This document shows, piece by piece, positions 21,437-25,790 of a DNA stretch of 25,790 nucleotides (its first letter is position 1; each line of letters starts with the position of its first letter). The notes beneath the pieces are model-generated. The model was not told where the DNA came from, ran no database searches, and saw nothing but the letters and a program-made list of their open reading frames with translations. The DNA lies in the IMG/VR virus record IMGVR_UViG_3300031977_003433, positions 1 through 25,790 of that record; one strand, written 5' to 3'. The DNA comes from a virus. The translations under genes and the position numbers were made by a program.

Positions 21437-22665
21437 CCGTACAAACAACAATTACAAAACAAGACCCGCAGATTGAAGCGTATCGTTTAGGTCTTTTAGA
21501 GGACACTCAGGGCTTAATTCGCAATGAGATGTTTGGACAGCAGGTGCAAAACCTGCGGGCCGAAGGCTTATCCGACGAAGAGATTGCGCAGCGTCTGTCC
21601 ATGCCTGCCGAGGGCGTTGAAGGCGAAGAGGGCTATCTTCCGGCCCTTGATTATTCCGTAGAAGACATCAGTGCCATTTCTCCTGATGCTCAGTTTGGAA
21701 TGCCTGACTATCAGGTTGCCGGACTTACCACGGGTCAGCAACAAGCCATTGAGAAAGCCGAAGCGGGTGTTGGTTCGTATAAGCCCTATATCGCAGAGGG
21801 TGTAGGCGACGTTCGCGCTGCTAAAGACTACACCGAAGACGCAATTACAGGCATGGGTACGGCGACGGATAAAGGCGTTTCGGCGGCGGAAAAAGGGATT
21901 GAATCGTTAGCCGGGGCCGGAGCCGAGTTTTCTCCGGATGGTATTACAGCCTTTATGAACCCTTATGAACAAGAAGTAATTGACCGTACCATTGCTGATT
22001 TAAGAAGTAACTTTGATTCCCAACAGGCTATGCGGGCAAGCGATATTGCAGCTAAAGCGGTGTCTGCGGGTGCTTACGGACAGAGTGGTTTTGAACGCGC
22101 ACGGGCGCGGGACCTTGATCCACGTCAAGAAGCCTTTGAAAAGAGCTTGGCCTCGACTGTGGCGGACTTGCGTATGCAAGGCTACCAAGATGCGGCAACT
22201 CGTGCTCAAACGGCTTTTGAAAGCGGCAAGGATCGCACCATTACCGCGGCATCTACTGAGGGTCAGCTTGGTCTGGGCATTGGTGAACTCGGTCAGGCCG
22301 GAGCTTTGGGTGAAGCGGGCATGGCGGATCAATTAAGCAACCAAGGCGTGGTGACCGCGGGCTTGGGTGAATTAGAGGCTAACCTAGCAGCCGGTGATAT
22401 CAACAACCTAATGACAACCGGTGGCATGGAACAGGCTAATGAGCAAGCGATTTTGGATGCGCAGCGTTTAACTGATGAGCAGAATTACCAAGAGCCTTAC
22501 AAGCAGCTTGGCTTCCTATCCGACGTATATGCGGGGATTCCAACATCACAGTCTACACAAACTATGAGCAGTGGAAGTAGCGCATCTCCCTTTATGCAGG
22601 CAGCTAGTGCCGGTATTGCAGGGTTAAGTGCTTATGGTGGAGCCAAACAGGCGGGGATTTTGTAA
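21433..22665 (+). CDS. Internal virion / ejection-type helical protein
   Basis: 410 residues, start overlapping the previous stop by ATGA. Mostly helical and Ala/Glu/Gln-rich. N-terminal IEAYRLGLLEDTQGLIRNEM, then a central region FMNPYEQEVIDRTIADLRSN with AKAVSAGAYGQSGFERARAR and KSLASTVADLRMQGYQDAAT, a Gly-rich repeatlet (GLGIGELGQAGALGEAGMAD) and a low-complexity tail ending ASAGIAGLSAYGGAKQAGIL. The F-M-N-P-Y-x-Q-x-V-I-D unit is, from memory, seen in several phage injection-associated proteins. Role inferred from place and composition. Confidence 0.55.
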   Translation: MTVQTTITKQDPQIEAYRLGLLEDTQGLIRNEMFGQQVQNLRAEGLSDEEIAQRLSMPAEGVEGEEGYLPALDYSVEDISAISPDAQFGMPDYQVAGLTTGQQQAIEKAEAGVGSYKPYIAEGVGDVRAAKDYTEDAITGMGTATDKGVSAAEKGIESLAGAGAEFSPDGITAFMNPYEQEVIDRTIADLRSNFDSQQAMRASDIAAKAVSAGAYGQSGFERARARDLDPRQEAFEKSLASTVADLRMQGYQDAATRAQTAFESGKDRTITAASTEGQLGLGIGELGQAGALGEAGMADQLSNQGVVTAGLGELEANLAAGDINNLMTTGGMEQANEQAILDAQRLTDEQNYQEPYKQLGFLSDVYAGIPTSQSTQTMSSGSSASPFMQAASAGIAGLSAYGGAKQAGIL

Positions 22666-25562
22666 TGAATAAAGGTTTTAGATCACTTCCGGAGCACGTT
22701 CAGCGTAAAATATCCCCTGAAATGGCTAAAAAGTACATGGCCGGTGGTCCTGTTATGCAGCGTCCAATGTTCCGACAAGCCGGTGGTCCCGTAGCACCGT
22801 CCGCGGCCCCAATGGCACCCCCACCGCCCGCACCGGCTCCAATGGCACCCCCATCGCCATCAAATTTTATGCAAGAGGCCACCGCAAAAGCACAGGCTAC
22901 AGGACGACAGGCCGGTGAGATCGCGTCGGCTCAAATGATGGCAAATATTGAACAAGCCGATGATCCGAAGTCCATGATCGATGCAATTAGAGGCAATGAA
23001 AGGCCCCTTGAAGCGCGGTACACGGAACTTGCTCAGTATGTTGGTGAGGTTGATGCTAACAAAACACCGGAAAGTGTTTTGGCCATGGTTCAGCCGACAA
23101 TTATGATGACGGAAGAAGGCGCAATTGATAGCGGCATTGGCGAGTTAATGCAGGGCCTGTCTAACCAAATCGACATGGAAATGCCCTCTGGAGAGCCTAC
23201 CCCAATGGGGCAGGGCGTTGGCCAACTCATGATGCAGGGGGCGGGCAACACTCCACCTAGAAATTTTAACCGAGGCGGCGAAGTCCGCCATTTTGCACCC
23301 GGCGGCGAAGTAGCGTCTGGTGCGGCGGCATACATGCCTGAGTTCCAGAAGCTTTATTCTGGCGTTTTAGGCGATCAAGCATCACGCGACGCGCAACTTG
23401 AAGAGCGCAAAAAGATGACACAAGCGCAGATGCTGTTTGATATCGCTCAAGCGGCGTTAGCTGCGGGTGCACCCACGGACCGTGCAATGTCTCCTGCGGA
23501 ACGTTTGATGAACGCCGCGCAGTCTACGCAGTTGTTCGAGAAAATCGGATCACGGGCCGCGGGCCAACTGGATGCCAAGCAGGCTATGGATGCTGAAAGA
23601 CGGCAGATGGACTTAGCCGCGTTGCAAAGTTCCATACAGGCGTCACAGTCTGACGTGACCGCCAAGCAGGCGTTAGAGCGTACCATTGCGGGTAAATCAG
23701 CCACAAAAGCCTTACAGCCTGATTATAAACGTGTGGTAAGCAGCAACGGTGTGGATTTAGGTACATTTAACGTAAATGACCAACAACAGGCGGCAAACTT
23801 TGAAGCACTTGTAAAAAGAACACCGGGTGCAACGGCCTATAACCTTGGATCAGAACCCAAATCAGATAAGCCTGACTTTAAAACAGTAACGCTTTACCCT
23901 AAAGACGGCGTAGGCGAACCCATTACCATGCCTTTAACTAACAAGGAAGACTTTGCAGCGATCATGCAGAAAACAGGTGCTGCCGGTGATTACACTGAAA
24001 GTGACACTGCTTATAATCAACGCATAGCAGATGAAACTGCGAAGAAAGCCGCAGAACGCGACGTTGAGACAAAGACGCTGTATGACTTGGCTAATCCTCT
24101 TGCTGTGCCGCAAAGCTTTAACATCAACGATCCAAATCAACGAGCGGAGTATAATAAGCTTCTCAACGCAGGTACTCACACCGCGGACTCTCAAGCTTAT
24201 GACCTCGCGCTATCTTCGAAAGTTGAGCAAACACAGTACGACAGAAACCGCAAAGATGAGTTGTACGATATTTCAGAAGCTATTAAGGTTGATATTCAAG
24301 CCGAAGAACGCGCTTTGAACCGCGAATTAAGTCGTGAAGAACGTGCTAAAATTGAGTTTAATCGTCGCTTGGCTATGGAAACTAATCTTGAAATAGAGCG
24401 CGAGCAACGTGCGCTACGGCGTGAATTGAATGCTGAAGAGCGAAAAAATGCGGAAGCCCGTGCGCTAATTAAGGTCAGAGCCGATCAAGAGCTTGCGACT
24501 CAGAAAGAAATTCTTAAACTTACAGGTAACTTCACGTTCCGCGAGCAGAATGGTCAGATTGTTGCAATCGACAATGCAACGGGAGATGTCAGACCTATAT
24601 TTGGTACGCCCGAAGCACCTGAACCAGAATACGCACAAATTACGTTGCCCAACGCATCAGGTACACCTGTTACGACCATTGTTGATGTCAACTCACCCTC
24701 TGGTAAGCAAGCTATTGCTCTGGTTAATCAAGTATCTAAAGACGGCGGCCAAGCGAGTATGCAGAAAATCTCAACTGCAAGTGTTACTCCACGCGGCTTC
24801 CTCATTCCTGAAAAAGGTGTCTTTACAAGTTACGACGGCGGTAGAACCTACGTTGATGAAAACGGTGTCACACAACAAGTTCCGGGCGATGCATTCGAAG
24901 TTTCTAACACAATTGCATATGACGTCGCTAAAAATGAAAAAGTTCGTTCTAATGCTCTAACCCAGTTATCTGAAATGGACGCTCTTATCATTACAGGAAT
25001 GACTGACGAAGAGGGCAATCCAATCAGTGCAACGGACATGGAAGATGTTAAAGACGCTTACGATCAAGCACGTAAGGGTACAGGCTTCTGGTCTAAGATT
25101 TACGCCGCAATCGATGCTACCGCCGGTGGCATCGTCGCCCCTGAGTATTTTGCTGAAACGTTTAAGGATACACAGGAAGCTCGTAAGTTTACTAAAATGG
25201 TTCGTGTCCTTGGTCGGTCTGCGTTGGCGGTATCGCCACGTTTTGCGGTAGCGGACCTGCAACAAGTTGAACAGTTGTTCCCAACAGAAGAAGCTCTGTT
25301 TGCTAACCCTGTAACAGAAGCTAATAAACTAAAGACACTTGCGACTTACTTAGATCAGCAAAAACGTATCATCCTAGAAAACTTAGCAGGCGATGTGCCT
25401 CTTGATAGCACAATGAAATCACAGCTAAGTCAGAAGCTGTTTGAGATCAATCGCTTGCAAGAAATTCTAGGGCCAGTACAATCTATAGGGTCAGAAGGCT
25501 CAAGTGCCGCGGCATTTGATGCGGCGAAGAGTTTGATAAAGAAAAGCGTTAAAAAGGAATAG
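22665..25562 (+). CDS. Large internal virion protein with coiled coil and repeated beta modules
   Basis: 965 residues, TAATG overlap. N-terminus LPEHVQRKISPEMAKKYMAG with GGPV repeats, a Pro/Ala/Met-rich linker (44-67), then helical sequence including PTIMMTEEGAIDSGIGELMQ and a Gly-rich GGEV pair (about 204-217). About residues 353-515 and 656-707 hold four related modules. About 540-620 is a charged coiled coil (EERALNRELSREERAK, then EQRALRRELNAEERKN). The C-terminal 200 residues are helical (TDEEGNPISATDMEDVKDAY, AYFAETFKDTQ-like region, VRVLGRSALAVSPRFAVADL). No Cys or membrane segment. The size and position suggest a DNA-ejection or core protein; no enzyme motif was found. Confidence 0.6.
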   Translation: MNKGFRSLPEHVQRKISPEMAKKYMAGGPVMQRPMFRQAGGPVAPSAAPMAPPPPAPAPMAPPSPSNFMQEATAKAQATGRQAGEIASAQMMANIEQADDPKSMIDAIRGNERPLEARYTELAQYVGEVDANKTPESVLAMVQPTIMMTEEGAIDSGIGELMQGLSNQIDMEMPSGEPTPMGQGVGQLMMQGAGNTPPRNFNRGGEVRHFAPGGEVASGAAAYMPEFQKLYSGVLGDQASRDAQLEERKKMTQAQMLFDIAQAALAAGAPTDRAMSPAERLMNAAQSTQLFEKIGSRAAGQLDAKQAMDAERRQMDLAALQSSIQASQSDVTAKQALERTIAGKSATKALQPDYKRVVSSNGVDLGTFNVNDQQQAANFEALVKRTPGATAYNLGSEPKSDKPDFKTVTLYPKDGVGEPITMPLTNKEDFAAIMQKTGAAGDYTESDTAYNQRIADETAKKAAERDVETKTLYDLANPLAVPQSFNINDPNQRAEYNKLLNAGTHTADSQAYDLALSSKVEQTQYDRNRKDELYDISEAIKVDIQAEERALNRELSREERAKIEFNRRLAMETNLEIEREQRALRRELNAEERKNAEARALIKVRADQELATQKEILKLTGNFTFREQNGQIVAIDNATGDVRPIFGTPEAPEPEYAQITLPNASGTPVTTIVDVNSPSGKQAIALVNQVSKDGGQASMQKISTASVTPRGFLIPEKGVFTSYDGGRTYVDENGVTQQVPGDAFEVSNTIAYDVAKNEKVRSNALTQLSEMDALIITGMTDEEGNPISATDMEDVKDAYDQARKGTGFWSKIYAAIDATAGGIVAPEYFAETFKDTQEARKFTKMVRVLGRSALAVSPRFAVADLQQVEQLFPTEEALFANPVTEANKLKTLATYLDQQKRIILENLAGDVPLDSTMKSQLSQKLFEINRLQEILGPVQSIGSEGSSAAAFDAAKSLIKKSVKKE

Positions 25563-25568
25563 TAGGTA

Positions 25569-25790
25569 ATGGCTGAAGAGAACACACCAAATCTTCCTTT
25601 TGCTCAGTTTGACAAAGAAACCTTTGATCAAATCATGTCGGTTTACGGCAGCGATGTTGGTATGTTCGCCAAAAACCTTACTGAGGTTCTTAATGAAGAA
25701 TATGACGATCCGGAGTTTTTGACTTATCAGGGTCTACGTGACGGTACGGCTCCGGCCTTTCAGTTGTTTCCAAGCCTAAAAGACTTAGCT
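25569..25790 (+). CDS. Start of a further virion-module gene, 3'-truncated
   Basis: The frame opens at ATG 25569, with AAGGA in the end of the previous gene at 11-base spacing, and continues to the last base. The 74 visible residues read MAEENTPNLPFAQFDKETFD, then VYGSDVGMFAKNLTEVLNEE and a soluble, acidic stretch PAFQLFPSLKDLA. No family recognised. As the next gene in the ejection operon it is probably another internal protein or tail component, but this is position-based. Confidence 0.6.
   Translation, partial: MAEENTPNLPFAQFDKETFDQIMSVYGSDVGMFAKNLTEVLNEEYDDPEFLTYQGLRDGTAPAFQLFPSLKDLA

Overview
This window looks like the structural (late) half of a tailed podovirus genome, most likely a marine phage of the broad group that includes pelagiphage-type and related uncultured podoviruses. 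The evidence is gene content and order: a co-chaperonin fragment, scaffold, a probable capsid-decoration protein, the major capsid protein (MCP), many tiny virion genes, two head-tail adaptor-like proteins, repeat-rich fibre or adhesin genes, a P22 gp10-like tail hub protein and large ejection-type internal proteins. I see no tail tube, sheath, baseplate or classical tape-measure gene. All 35 genes are on the + strand, densely packed, often with TGATG/TAATG/ATGA start-stop overlaps. Base composition looks moderate (roughly mid-40s % G+C by eye), which fits a typical low-GC SAR11 phage poorly. The host cannot be read from the sequence.

Layout. 1-3225 is the head module: the 3' end of a GroES-like co-chaperonin, scaffold, an unknown protein, a probable decoration protein and the MCP, closed by a clear intrinsic terminator (3244-3275). 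3276-3385 is the longest gene-free stretch: a candidate extended -10 followed by two hairpins, the second abutting the ribosome binding site of the next gene. 3386-4927 holds four small or beta-rich virion-type genes. 4927-6701 is a cassette of six overlapping small genes, four of them very basic (DUF6321-like, DUF5872-like, and two Lys/Arg/Gly-rich peptides), plus a single-span coiled-coil membrane protein and a protein with CPYA and FHPYDEE motifs. 6705-8813 is the connector region. 8814-17514 encodes beta-rich tail or fibre proteins: three short beta-sandwich genes, a 494-residue protein with exact 22- and 11-residue repeats, a 299-residue fibre-like protein, a 1214-residue propeller-like protein and a tail-fibre-assembly chaperone. 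17565-19980 holds the tail hub and two small genes, one a zinc ribbon. After a candidate promoter (19975-20004), 20039-25790 encodes ejection/internal virion proteins and runs off the end.

How it fits together (inference from order and families). The co-chaperonin and scaffold assist MCP folding and procapsid assembly. The adaptor and gp10-like proteins close the portal and build the short tail. The repeat proteins and their chaperone provide host recognition. The three large proteins at the right end are probably packaged and ejected with the DNA. Terminase, portal, lysis and replication genes are not in the window. I found no tRNA, CRISPR array, integrase or insertion sequence.
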